A DNA stretch of 64,000 nt. It comes from Absidia repens. Its lineage: Eukaryota > Mucoromycota > Mucoromycetes > Mucorales > Cunninghamellaceae. A program made the translations under genes and the position numbers. The notes beneath the pieces are model-generated. The model saw only the letters and a list, made by a program, of their open reading frames with translations, made no database searches and was not told the origin of the DNA. The DNA lies in the NCBI GenBank assembly GCA_002105175.1, contig MCGE01000016.1, positions 689,501 to 753,500 of the forward strand, in the 5' to 3' direction. Positions 50,218 through 61,092 of the stretch are shown piece after piece. The first letter of the stretch is position 1. Each line of letters starts with the position of its first letter.

Positions 50218-52568
50218 ATGGGCTTCTTCCGTACTACTCATCATAATAGTACATCAAGCAATTATGATGAAGAAGAACCTTTACAGGGTCACCATGAAGT
50301 ATTAGAATTGGAGCCTACCACCTCTCATGCAACAAGGCGAACGTCATTTTCCTCAGATGCTTCTTCCTTGTATGATGATACGCTTGGTGCAGCCAACAAC
50401 AACAACAGCGAATCCAAACAAAGACAAAGACAGAAAAGGCGCCAAAGATATCAACAAAAGCAGCAACGTCAACGTCAAGAACAACAGCAACAGCAACAGC
50501 AACAACAAGAACAACGGCGTCGACTTTCAGGCAACTACCAACGTTTGGGAGGTCACATAGCGGATGCCTGGCATACGGTGACAGGATTACCGCGTCATTT
50601 CTCTCATGGACTGGGACATCGGGGCGATCTCATGGCTGGGAGTGGTGCGGATGGTGGACATTTCACCGAAGAGGATGAAGCGGAACCAGCCCATTATCTT
50701 GAAAACGACATCGACAACCGACTCAAACGATCACTGTATTTGCTCTTGGAAGAACCTTCAAGTAGTCGTGCGGCTTTTTGGACCAACATCATTGTCTCCT
50801 TTTTGATTGTTTCTAGTGCATTGATGACCACCGTTGAGACGATCCCTGCCTTCCGGTCTGCCGAAAGTAATCGGGTTTGGTAAGGGAAAAGTGAGACAAA
50901 AGGACAGCGGGTGGGGGAGGGGGACCTGACAACGGGTAGCTAACCATCTTCTTCTCTCTTGTATTTTTTTTTGTAGGTTCCATTTGGAATCTACTATGGT
51001 GGCTCTTTTTACTTTAGAATATATCCTTCGGTTGTTTGCACATTCGGATTCCATAAAGATGTTGAAGAACTTTATTATTGGTACGTGTGGAAATCATGGG
51101 TTGCATTGACGGGCTTACCCTAACTCTTTTTTTTTTTTTTTTTTTTTTTTTTTGTCTGTTATAGCTCCTATCTCAATCATTGATTTTATATCCATTATTC
51201 CGTTCTATATCGAAGTGATTGCACAACGGGACACAGTAAGAAGGAAGAAAACAATACCAAGCAATGCATGAATATGTTATTGAGTTTAGGTTTTTATTTA
51301 TTTATTTTAGACATATGAATTCCGATTTACGATTTTACGGCTTTTCAGATTGTTACGACTTTTCAAGACCTACAAGTACTCCAATGCTATTGTTATGACG
51401 ATTGAAGTGATGATGGTGGCCCTCCGTCGCTCTGGCGATGCGTTGTCGGCTCTATTCTTCTTTTTGGTCACCTGTGTGGTCTTATTCTCCACTTTGCTTT
51501 ACTTTGCTGAACGAGGGACTTGGGACGAAACTCTGGAAGCGTTTGTTGATCCTGAAGGAAATCCAAGGTAAGGGGAAGGGGGGCGGGGAGAAGGTATCCA
51601 TATCAGATGAAAACAATAGTAAACTTATTTTATTCCTTTCTGAATCTTTTTATATAGTGCGTTTGATAGTATTCCTGCCGCATTTTGGTTTGTTCTTGTC
51701 ACTATTACAACGACTGGCTATGGTAAGGAAGCAGAAGCCAAACAGAAAAGGTCTGAACCTCTCACTAAATATGATTTTATCTTTTAAATAGGTGACATGG
51801 TACCAACGACTTTTATTGGGAAACTTGTTACATTTCCTGCAATGATGTTTGGTGTTTTGGTAATTAGCGAAGCTGAAAAAAGAGAAATGACGTGTGAACT
51901 AATGTGTTGTATATTCCATTCACTCATTTTTGATTTTTCACTTTATTATATAGTTGATTGCTCTACCTTCGATTATCATAGGCAGGAATTTCACAGTTGT
52001 CTGGGAATCTATGCGACGAAGACAGTATTTGGAACAATTGCAGGAATCCCAAGTAGTAGATGGCTCTACGGGACCGGACGCGGACGTGGGCGCTTCACCC
52101 AACGCAGAGCGTGCCATACCCACAACAACAGCAGCACAACAGAACCAACCGTCTACTCGCCGGCCATCAATGATGTATGACGACCCTCTAGGCACAACAC
52201 TGTCCTCACTACGACCGAGGTCAGGTAGTATGAATACCATCAACGGCAACGACCAACCTTTCAATTTAATGGACACTGGGGACGAAGCGTTATTTAACCA
52301 ACTACAAACTTTGATGGTGATCACTCGGCAAAACCAGGACGATATACAGCGAATTTTGAAACTGCTTGAACAGCGAACCAACAACTCGACATCCGCTTCT
52401 TATGTTACGATGAATAACGATGACCACCGCCAAAAGCAGAAACAGCCTCAACGTGAATATCAACACCAAGTCACTAGCGACAGTATTATGGACAATGGGA
52501 ATATCAACGTGGCTGCAGCTGCAACAACAACACCAAGGAAATCACTAGAAATGATTACTGAAGAATAG
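50218..52568 (+). CDS. Voltage-gated potassium channel (six-TM, Kv-type)
   Basis: Seven exons close in phase to 613 residues: 50218-50879, 50977-51080, 51165-51235, 51311-51567, 51658-51722, 51792-51859, 51954-52568. A long cytosolic N-terminus has a Gln/Arg-rich run. S1 begins near FWTNIIVSFLIVSSALM, S2 contains ALFTLEYILRLFA, S3 PISIIDFISIIPFYIEV, S4 RFTILRLFRLLRLFKTYK (positive residues every third position), S5 LFFFLVTCVVLFSTLLYFA. The pore is FWFVLVTITTTGYGD, and S6 MMFGVLVLIALPSIIIG. TTGYGD is the K+ selectivity filter, and an intron splits it between Gly codon bases. It should conduct K+ across a plasma or internal membrane. The C-terminus has a predicted helix (ALFNQLQTLMVITRQNQDDI), possibly for assembly. 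It is convergent with the next gene. Confidence 0.94.
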
Positions 52569-52576
52569 ATGTAGAT

Positions 52577-52584
52577 AGTTTAGT
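52577..52584 (+). terminator. TAGTTTAG motif after the K+ channel stop
   Basis: The motif begins 9 bp after the stop codon and matches the motif seen in other gene ends in this window. Confidence 0.35.
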
Positions 52585-52857
52585 ATTTTATGTAGAATAG
52601 CCACTTGTAGTTATCATTCCCACTTCCCCAACCATCTCTCTTTAGTTTAGATTTGTTTAGATTTATTTGTTTATTATTTTTTATATGTATTAGTTCTCTC
52701 CAACCCTTATTATATCCATTAAAATAAAAAGTATGTTTTATTATCATTATCATTATTATTGTCACTATTGTTTTTTGTTTTTTTTTTTGAATAAACAAAT
52801 ACGGAGTCCATCTGATAAAAGACAGAGGGCGAGAATTTTTTTGGGGGTGGGAAGTTA

Positions 52858-54180
52858 TCATTCTTTCTGCCAATAAGCGGGTGTAGATGATATTGCATGT
52901 TCACTGCTTGGACCAAAATGTTCTGGTAGATCGGATAAATGCGCGGAAAGAATACTGCTATTGTCTGTACGTACTTGGGATTTTTCATCGTCCACTGCTT
53001 GTTTTTTATTATCTAGTGAGAACTGTTTAATCAAAAGATATCCAGTAATCACCCCTATTAATCAATAAAAAAAAAACATGATGGGTGAGTGGAATTATAA
53101 GTCAAAAAAAAAGGGGGAGGACGCACGTTAAACTTACAGTCAAAGGAATACAAATCAGCTGATAATCCGCCAACAGCTCGACACGATATTAAGATCGCAG
53201 TGATGACATTGGATGCGATGACACCAATACTATATGCATATATAAAATAAAAGACAATATCAGATGTCAGATAATAATAAAAAGAATCAATCATTGAGTA
53301 TCTTACGAAAAAATCATGCTATTGGAAAACAACAGTTTGTGTACATTACTACCATGCTCTTTATAATGACGGTGAATGACGGATAAGAAGGCAAAAGATA
53401 AGAACAGGTTGCTGCTTATATCCAATCCCAATTTTGCTAGAGCAGGCCACTCTACTGTGTTATAATCAAAATTATGTTTAGCTTATTGCGTTTTCTTTTA
53501 TCGATATATTCTTCACTTACAGTTTTCGAGCTGTTAAAAAATATCCACGTATAGTAATAAAAATAAATTGGTACCTGAATTTTTTAATTTAAAGTCCGGG
53601 GTTTTTTTTTCGCTTACAACACAGTTGCCAATAAAATCACGATAAGATTCCACTCTACCAAGGGTGGCATAGAGGAAAATCAGAGCAATATAACCAGCAT
53701 TAATAATTGAACCAAGAATAAGAAGCCATGTCGCTCGATGATGACAGATGTACGCCTTATACAACAGAATGGATTGAATACAACATCCACCCAAATTTAC
53801 ACATATGATTGAAACCCAGAACCTCTATGAAAATGCGAAAAGAAAAAGATCAGCATAATCATCATAGTGGCTTTATATAAACCTACCAATTCACAGCTAA
53901 CTGAACTCAATGGACTCAGTAAACTACAAAGGATGACAAAAAATGCCATGCAAACGTTGGCCAAGACGGTAAGGTGAAGCCATTTTCGAGAACGCCAATA
54001 TAAGCTAGCAGCAGTGAGTACTTGCCATACTGTGCAAGTAAGACATATACTCATATATACCAAAGTATACTGTGATTCCATGAAACGGCGCAATTCGTTG
54101 GCACCTCCAATGCAAGACGAAAACCTTTCATATTCTCCATGTGCTGATGTTTGATTTGTTAATGATGCTGTTTGATTCAT
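52858..54180 (-). CDS. Predicted 7-TM membrane protein of unknown function
   Basis: Six exons close in phase to 315 residues: 54180-53887, 53824-53618, 53530-53521 (10 nt), 53454-53307, 53229-53138, 53054-52858. The N-terminus has two N-glycosylation sequons (NQT twice). About seven hydrophobic helices follow: TLVYMSICLTCTVWQVL, LTVLANVCMAFFVILCSL, FWVSIICVNLGGCCIQSIL, WLLILGSIINAGYIALIFL, LGLDISSNLFLSFAFL, SIGVIASNVITAILIS and a short WVITGYLLI. A hydrophilic C-terminal tail of about 50 residues ends the protein. The topology resembles a fungal GPCR-like or transporter-like protein, but I do not recognise a family signature. It is convergent with the K+ channel gene, with 289 bp between the stops. 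Confidence 0.75.
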
Positions 54181-54992
54181 TTTGTGTGTATGTTTTATTG
54201 GTTATTGTTCTTGTTATGGTATACAGAAAAAAAAAAAAACCAAGAAAAAGAAGAAAAGGTAGTCCATTTTATTCTTCTCAGTTTTATCCTCTTTCTCCTC
54301 TCCCACCCCTGAAACGAAGCTCTTGATTATCGCATTCTCCTGATGATGAAGATGATAATGATGCTTTGATACTGAGCAGAAGAAAAAGAAAAAAAAAAGA
54401 AGGAAGGACAGACCGTAACGTCTGTTATATATCATGCGCAACAGTTCATCCATTCAAACGTTCATCATTAGTTTTTAATTGCATTTTTCAGACATTGAGT
54501 AACAAGACATTTATTATCGTTGGAAATGACATTGTCATTCATCTCGATTTTTTTTTTTCTTGGTCAAGAAAAGTCAGATTGGGGGGAAATTTATGCAAGT
54601 TGGCAAAGCTGCTTTTTCTTTTGTCCGATAAAAAAGGCAATTGTTGTATATACCATCTGATTTTTTCTTATTCCAGGGAAAGTTCATAAGCATTAAAAGA
54701 AATACACTTGCCACCCCGATAAAGGAAAAACAAGAAAAGTAAGATGCCTCACACATCGTAGCCTAAAACTATATAAGAGATCATCCTTCCAATGGGGAGG
54801 TTTTCGTGCTTGATCCATAGAAGACTGCCTCTTACTAATATTTGAATTTCCGTCACCAATCATTGATTGTGTGTGAGTAATAAGATTTTCACGCCGCTCG
54901 AAAAACTAGCTCGTCTTTTTTTTTTTTTTTTTGCTTTTCAACACTTTTTTTTTTTCTGTTTCGATTCTCTTCTTCTTCTTGTTCATAACCAA
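54181..54992. promoter_or_regulatory. Divergent promoter region, 7-TM gene and SSADH
   Basis: No exon seen. A CCAAT box (54856-54860) lies 137 bp before the SSADH start, next to TTGATTG. The 7-TM side is AT- and A-tract-rich. Confidence 0.45.
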
Positions 54993-56832
54993 ATGATTAG
55001 AACTGCCTTGCAGACTTCATACTTACGCGCTTGTCTCAACACTACTCGTCCTTATACTTCCAAGAAATTCAACATGTCTGCTACTAAGTCCTTTGTCACC
55101 TCCGTCACTGTCCCCAAGGTAACGTATGAACCATGCATATATTGAACACCTTTTTTTTTTTTTTTTTTTTTTTTATACTAATCACTGCTTTTTATTTCTT
55201 GCTCCTATTTTCTAGCTCTCGGACCCTACTTTATTCCGTCAAGAAGCCTTTGTCAACAATGAATGGATCTCAAAGACTGAAACGTTTGGTGTGGAAGGTA
55301 AACTATTTTATATTTATTTTAGCTGGCGTGGGAACAAAAAGTGTTGACTCATCCTCTATGGAAAATGTAGATCCTGCCACCGGTAAAGAAATCGGTCGTG
55401 TGCCAGACATGGATGCCAAAGAAACTCGCCAAGCGATCGAAGTGGCCAATGGTGCCTTCAAGACGTGGTCCAAGACAACTGGCAAGCAACGTCATGACTT
55501 GTTGAAGAAATGGTACGATGCTATCATGGCGAACCAAGAAGATCTTGCCACCATCTTGACGTGGGAAAACGGAAAGACTCTTGCTGAAGCTCGGGGTGAA
55601 ATTGCTTATGGTGCCAGTTTCTATGAATGGTTTGCCGAAGAAGCTGTCCGTATGTATGGAACCACCATCCCCTCCCCCATGCCCAACCAACGCTATTTGA
55701 CCATCAAGCAACCCGTTGGCCCTGTTGGTATTATTTTGCCCTTCAACTTCCCCACCGCCATGTTGACAAGAAAGGTCGGTGCTGCTTTGGCTGCTGGTTG
55801 TACAGTCGTCATCAAGCCCGGTGCTGAAGTCCCCTACTCCGCTCTGGCTCTTTGTGAACTTGCCAAACGTGTGGGTATTCCCGCCGGTGTGGTCAATGTC
55901 GTCACTTCTCTTGAACATGTCGCTGATGTCGGTAAAGAATTATGTACCAACCCTGACGTCAAAAAGATCTCTTTCACTGGTTCTGTAAGTAGTGAAAAAA
56001 AAAGGGCAAGGCGATGGAAGGGCGGGGAAGAATTGACTGACTGACTGACTGACTGACTGACTGACTGAATTTTTTTTCCAATTCTTAGACCGCCGTCGGC
56101 AAATTGTTGATGTCTCAAAGCTCTGGCACCATGAAGAAGATCTCCATGGAACTTGGTGGTAACGCTCCTTTCATTGTATTTGATGACGCTGATCTTGATG
56201 CTGCTGTGGAAGGTGCTTTGGCCTCGAAATTCCGAGGAACCGGACAAACTTGTGTGTGTGCTAACCGTATCTACGTGCAAAGCGGTGTCTATGACGAATT
56301 CGCTAAAAAGCTTGCTGCCAAGGTGGCCGACTTCAAGGTGGGTCATGGATTTGATGCCAACACAACACATGGACCTTTGATCAACTCTCGCGCTGTGGAA
56401 AAGGTACAACGTCATCTGGATGATGCTGTTAGTAAGGGTGCCAAGGTAGTAGCTGGTGGCAAGGCATTGGGTGGCAACTTCTTCGAACCCACTGTGGTGA
56501 CTGGTATGACCAACGACATGGCCATTGCTGATGAAGAAACCTTTGGTCCTATTGCTGGTTTGTTCTCCTTTGATACTGAAGAAGAAATTATTCGTCGTGC
56601 CAATGACACTCCCTTCGGTCTCGCTGCCTACTTCTACTCTCGCGATGTCGGTCGTGTCTGGCGTGTATCTGAACAATTGGAATCTGGTATGGTCGGTGCC
56701 AACTCTGGTATCATCTCTAGCTGCTATGCTCCCTTCGGTGGTGTCAAGGAAAGTGGTCTCGGTCGTGAAGGTTCCCTCCATGGCATCGATGACTATGTCC
56801 ACATCAAGTATATCAACATGGGCGGTCTTTAG
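54993..56832 (+). CDS. UGA2: Succinate-semialdehyde dehydrogenase
   Basis: This enzyme oxidises succinate semialdehyde to succinate, the last step of the GABA shunt. Exons 54993-55118, 55216-55297, 55371-55984 and 56089-56832 give 521 residues. The intron before exon 3 was set to end at 55370, because the earlier TTTTAG acceptor would leave a 25-nt intron and an odd insertion; the join then reads FGVEDPATGKEIGRVPD. Family features: KQPVGPVGIILPFNFPTAML, AALAAGCTVVIKPGAEVPYS, catalytic Glu in SMELGGNAPFIVFDDADLD, catalytic Cys in GTGQTCVCANRIYVQ, and FGGVKESGLGREGS. The first 27 residues (MIRTALQTSYLRACLNTTR...) look like a mitochondrial presequence, and a second in-frame Met (MSATKSF) could start a cytosolic form. 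All catalytic residues are present. Confidence 0.95.
56033..56068 (+). repeat. (CTGA)n microsatellite inside SSADH intron 3
   Basis: Nearly nine tandem TGAC units within the intron, about 20 bp from its acceptor. Each unit contains CTGAC, the general branch-point consensus. Confidence 0.85.
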
Positions 56833-56978
56833 TTTTATTCTTTTATTATTTTAGCCATCCCCTCTTCACATATTATTCATGTTTATATATAGTTATTTTT
56901 TTTTTACATATTGTTTTTTCCATCATTATTCCACACTCTTCAATCTTTACGCTCGTGTCATGTAGTTTTAGTTGCTGA

Positions 56979-56988
56979 AATAAATAAA
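56979..56988 (+). terminator. SSADH polyadenylation signal
   Basis: Overlapping AATAAA hexamers about 150 bp after the stop, preceded by TGTAGTTTTAG near 56961. Confidence 0.4.
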
Positions 56989-57075
56989 ATTCGTTTTTAT
57001 CAGTCATTCATCTTCATTTGTTATCCCCGCTTTAATTGTAGCTTTTTTCTGGACAAGACAAAAAATATTATTTAA

Positions 57076-57335
57076 AGCCCGACCACATGAATTTGTATTT
57101 ACTACCAAGTTTCTTTTTTCTTTCTGTTCGGGGCTGGCTGTAATGGATGAGAAGCAGCTGGTGTCCAATCGGACGTAGGTTCGAACCCTACCAGCTCCAC
57201 CCCTCCTCTCACTTCCCTTTTTCCCGTCCCCCTCCCCCGCAACCCTCTTCCGTGCAAAAACCGTCCTCCTATTTCCCTTTATATATCTAGGCGGCAGGAC
57301 GTTAAATAAAGCCAGCACTCCTACCAGAGCTTGCC

Positions 57336-57417
<82 letters not shown>

Positions 57418-58090
57418 TCTTTCTGTTCCTTTTATTTTTTTTCCATTTCATTTTTCTTCACCATTCAACTCATATGAGGTCACGGCGATATTAGATTAGT
57501 TCCAGGACTAGTTTAGAAGGGGTTTCAGCTGAGGGATTACAAGGTGCATGGGGAACCACTTTCATTTTGGATCTACGTTCTGAGGGCACCATTAGTTGAC
57601 TTGTTGGAGTCTTCATTAGCCTAGTTTAGTGTTAGTGTATCATAGTTTGTATCAACATCTCAATAAAATATGTGTTTTTTTATTTGCTTCAATGAAAAAT
57701 GTCCCACGAGTCTCTCTCATGTCTTTTACTGTACATTATAAACCAAATATATTCTTACAGTCTTCCCTTTAGATTAGTGTTCACGATCTTCAAATCTTAC
57801 GTTAGTTTCCCTCATGCTTCCTCCTACAGATCCATTCTATTATCTCCCTTGTTTCAATGAACCGCTCCTCTTTAATTTTAGTATATATCAATATGCATAA
57901 ATAAAAATATGCCTTTTTAGTAACCATATCCTGATCCATTCACACAGTAAAACTGTTGATCTTGTAGCTGCTTTATCAGTACTATATTAAGCCACATATT
58001 CTCTTATTCACCCTAATGGCTACCCCATCCTCTTGCCCCAGTAACTGGTCGGCAGTCCTAAACCACATACTATCAAAGGTAGCCATATTC
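57076..58090 (+). repeat. Dispersed non-coding repeat family, copy C, split by a SINE
   Basis: The left part (CCCGACCACATGAATTTG, then pyrimidines to 57129) and the right part (from 57414) form one repeat copy once the inserted SINE is set aside. Right-part blocks are TTCACCATTCAACTC, GACTAGTTTAGAAG, AGGGATTACAAGGTGCATGG, CTTTCATTTTGGATCTA, CATAGTTTGTATC, AATGAAAAATGTCC, GAGTCTCTCTCATGTC, TTTAGATTAGTGTTCACG, and AATAAAAATATGCC followed by TAGTAACC. The end near 58090 is approximate. Confidence 0.82.
57130..57413 (+). mobile_element. tRNA-derived SINE with 76-base A tail
   Basis: The head (57130-57199) folds partly like a tRNA. Acceptor halves GGGGCTG and CAGCTCC pair, and the T-arm GTAGG-TTCGAAC-CCTAC is intact and holds a perfect B box (GTTCGAACC). 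An A-box-like TGGCTGTAATGG lies near 57135. The anticodon arm is degenerate, so this is not a working tRNA gene. A 138-bp body is followed by 76 uninterrupted A (57338-57413). The identical 15-bp sequence TTTTTCTTTCTGTTC flanks it on both sides (57115-57129 and 57414-57428) as a target-site duplication. Confidence 0.9.
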
Positions 58091-58779
58091 CTGCTAGACC
58101 AATTTTATAAATGAGCCATTTTCTGATGCCTGTTAACAGTTGACGGTTTTAAGTCACTTGAAATGAAACATAGTCGTATTTGCGCTCTACCATTCATATC
58201 AATTAACCTGGACTGTATCATCAGCGTATCCTTCACTAGACTAGATATATTAAATGTATATATACAGCTCATTAACTTATGTTTTTATCACATATGGCAC
58301 AAGTAAAAAATAAACTCACCCCCAAGCTAGTTGAGACCAAGAGCAAGCCTATTGAGGTACAAAATGGTGGTAATTTTTTTATTTCATCAAAAATCAATGC
58401 TTCAGCAACCCTCTCTGACATCCAGTGGAGAAGCATTTTGCAAATGTGAGAGCGGGTTGAAATTGAATATAAAAAAAAAATTCGCTCTTACTGAACTGCC
58501 TTATGCACCATCCCATCATCCCCATTGCCTTTCACAAAAAAAAGAAATTCTTTAAATATCAACTATATGAAAATCGCTACATCACATTACACAGTGTAAA
58601 ATATATGAAGCGCAAGTCATAGGTAGTATTTATTGGACAAAATCATACAAACAATAACAACAACAACAAGGGTACCTTTCGGATAAAAAAAAAGAAAAGA
58701 TACTAATCTAATACTAATATACTGATGTTGATCCTAAAACTAAAAACCAATATAAACTAAACATTCTAATTCTAACATT
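58091..58779. other. Spacer with no recognised gene
   Basis: AT-rich. Possible faint continuation of the repeat up to about 58,200. On the minus strand TAGTTTA (58753-58759) lies 21 bp past the stop of the next gene. Confidence 0.4.
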
Positions 58780-60210
58780 CTAATCTTCATTGTTTTTTTC
58801 TTGTATTGCTTGGTGATTGTACTCCTTGAGCCACTGTGGTTCCACCTGTTCCAATTTCTGCAAATCGTCACCCACCGAGTTGAGAATTTCTTCTTTGAAT
58901 TGGTCTGCCGATTTCATTTCCAGTCCGTTTTTGCCCATTCCCAATGTCCGTTGATTGCCGCTCACGTTGTCCAACCGAGTCAACATGCCCTGCTGCGCCC
59001 ACACCTTGTAAAGTTGTTGGACGTAATCCTTATTCCCTTGCTGGTACGTCGGATACGCTTGAATACGCACATCGTCCCATGCAATCGGTTTCCTCGCCGT
59101 GGTCGCCAACGTAGATCCATCCTGCTTGTTCACCACCTTGTCCATAAACTTTTTGCACAGTTCTTGTAAAGGCGACACAGGGAGCCCCACACGCCATGAA
59201 GGGTCTGTCACATCCAGTCGAATCCATTCCCCATTATTGAGCCAATGTTTTGTTGTTGTGCTGGCGGGAGTCGTCATTTCTTCATCGTTGTCGGTTGCCT
59301 TTGTCGTCTTGGATTTTTTCTCAGGATGGTATTTAAATACAACCGGATTGTCACTTTGTCCACCCACCACAATCACCGTGTCCTTGTCCGATTCCACTTG
59401 AGCAATATACACAGGAAAATACAATGGATAGGCGGCGCCAAACACGAGTTCCGCCTTGCTGATATCAAACACCTGCCCGGTCTGGCGCACCTGGACGCCT
59501 TCCAACGCACTGGACACCTGGGGAGCAAGATCTTGGAAAGGGTCCGTCGTAAAGGGAATGATATCAATATCTTCTTCGTCGTCGTCGTCGTTGTTGTTGT
59601 CGATGATGGTTGAAAACGGTTGAAGTGTCGAAGCGTCTACAGTCAGCGGAAAGCCAAAACTAAGATAGCACATGGGATCCCACGTATGGCCGGTCCAGTA
59701 ATTGTTCAACCCCACAGCCAACAGTTCGCGTTCCGGGCCGTCGTCGTTTTCTCGCGTAACAGTCGCCTTGATCGCCATGTCGTAGTACCAGAAGGGAAGA
59801 TATGCTTTTCGGATTTGGATATGTGAAGTGTTGGAGACTTGGGGTAAGGTCTTGAGGAGCATCTAGTGACATTTTTAAAAGTTCATGTGAGTGTCTTCTT
59901 GTGATGTCATGACAGTCAGTTCGTGTTTTTATTTTTTATTTTTTTCCTTTTCCTCTTTCTCTCCACATACCGATTTCAATAGTCTAAAGAACCCCAAGAA
60001 TTTGTGTTCAGTAATGTAATTGGCAAGGTCCACGACTTGAGGCGCCTTTTCCGGTGACAATTTGAATGGTAAGGCGTATATTTTACTTGTGTCCGGGCCA
60101 CTATTGTAGACGGGTGTTGTGAAGGTAAATGATCGCCTGTTGGTAAGTGGCCTGAGTTTTGTCAGCCTAGTTGTGTATAATAGCCTTTTGCTAGCGATTG
60201 GGCGATACAT
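58780..60210 (-). CDS. Conserved-looking protein of unknown function, probably mitochondrial
   Basis: Two exons, 60210-59971 and 59862-58780, give 440 residues. The N-terminus MYRPIASKRLLYTTRLTKLR is rich in Arg/Lys/Thr without acids, as in a mitochondrial presequence. A globular body follows, with KIYALPFKLSPEKAPQVVD, IRKAYLPFWYYDMAIKATV, NNYWTGHTWDPMCYLSFGF and VFGAAYPLYFPVYIAQVE. It is interrupted by an Asp/Asn-rich loop (NNNDDDDEEDIDI) and a charged Lys/Thr loop. No membrane helix or catalytic motif is recognised, and I cannot assign a family. It is transcribed divergently from RPL34 across 389 bp. Confidence 0.8.
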
Positions 60211-60503
60211 AGTGGGTTTTTCTTTTTTGTGCAAGAAAGAAGAAAGGAAAAAAGCCCTGCAATTTTATTTTTTAATTCTTCAGGCAGACGCCCAAAAAAA
60301 AAAAATCAATTCAAAACCCGCTCTCTTGCTCTCCATTTCAAAACCAACCCCTTCAGTTGAATAATTTACAGTTTCCTCCTTCCTCACAAAGGTAATAAAA
60401 TAGACGATAAGAGTACGGCTGGTATATATTGTTAGGACGATCAAAGTGATAAGATTATTAAACATTGGATGAAGATGGATAAAAGATGGATGATGGAATA
60501 GAA

Positions 60504-60526
60504 TGGATGGATGGATGGATGGATGG
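60504..60526 (+). repeat. (GGAT)n microsatellite in the RPL34 promoter
   Basis: Five to six GGAT units lie about 75-95 bp before the RPL34 start codon. Confidence 0.75.
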
Positions 60527-60599
60527 CATGGCATGGCTTTTTGTACTCACTTTTTTTCTTTATTTATTTCTTTACTACTGAATTTTAGAATTTATCACC

Positions 60600-61092
60600 A
60601 TGGTTCAACGTGTCACTTACAGACGTCGTCTCTCATACAACACCCGTTCCAACCGAGTTAAGATCGTCAAGACTCCTGGTACGTACAAAAATAAACGACT
60701 GTCTTATCCAAGCTGTATTTATTTATTTCCTCTGAACTTTTTATTTTTATTATGACTAGGTGCCAAGCTCGTCTACCAATATCAAAAGAAGCCTGTCAAG
60801 GCCCCTCGTTGTGGTGACTGTGGTAACACTTTGGCTGGTGTAAGTATAAACATCGAAACGGGAAAAAATGAAGTTGATATTGTTGGATACTAACATTTTT
60901 TTCTTTCTTTCTGGAATATAGATCAAGTCTCTCCGTGCTCGTGAATTCCACAACGTCTCCAAGCCCAAGAAGACTGTGAACCGTGCCTATGGTGGTTCTC
61001 GTTGTGGTCACTGTGTCCGTAGCCGTATCATGCGTGCTTTCTTGATTGAAGAACAAAAGATCGTCAAGCGTGTCCTCAAGGCCCAAAAATAG
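60600..61092 (+). CDS. RPL34: 60S ribosomal protein L34 (eL34)
   Basis: A component of the large ribosomal subunit. Three exons, 60600-60678, 60760-60839 and 60922-61092, give 109 residues, close to the usual size. Typical sequence includes [20 protein letters not shown], the zinc-ribbon-like pair CGDCGNTL and [18 protein letters not shown], and [20 protein letters not shown] possible acceptor-like TTTTAG 10 bp before the ATG could mean a 5'-UTR intron, common in ribosomal protein genes, but this is not proven. AATAAA at 61124 follows the stop. Confidence 0.96.

Noticed and set aside
55298..55370. Acceptor TTTTAG at 55322 giving a 15-residue insertion in SSADH
   Set aside because: It would leave an intron of only 25 nt. 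The downstream TAG at 55370 gives a 73-nt intron and the family-like join GVEDPATGKEIGR.
57130..57199. Functional tRNA gene
   Set aside because: Acceptor and T arms pair and the B box is perfect, but no 5-bp anticodon stem with a 7-base loop can be formed, position 8 is not T, and the unit continues into a body and A tail. It is a SINE head.
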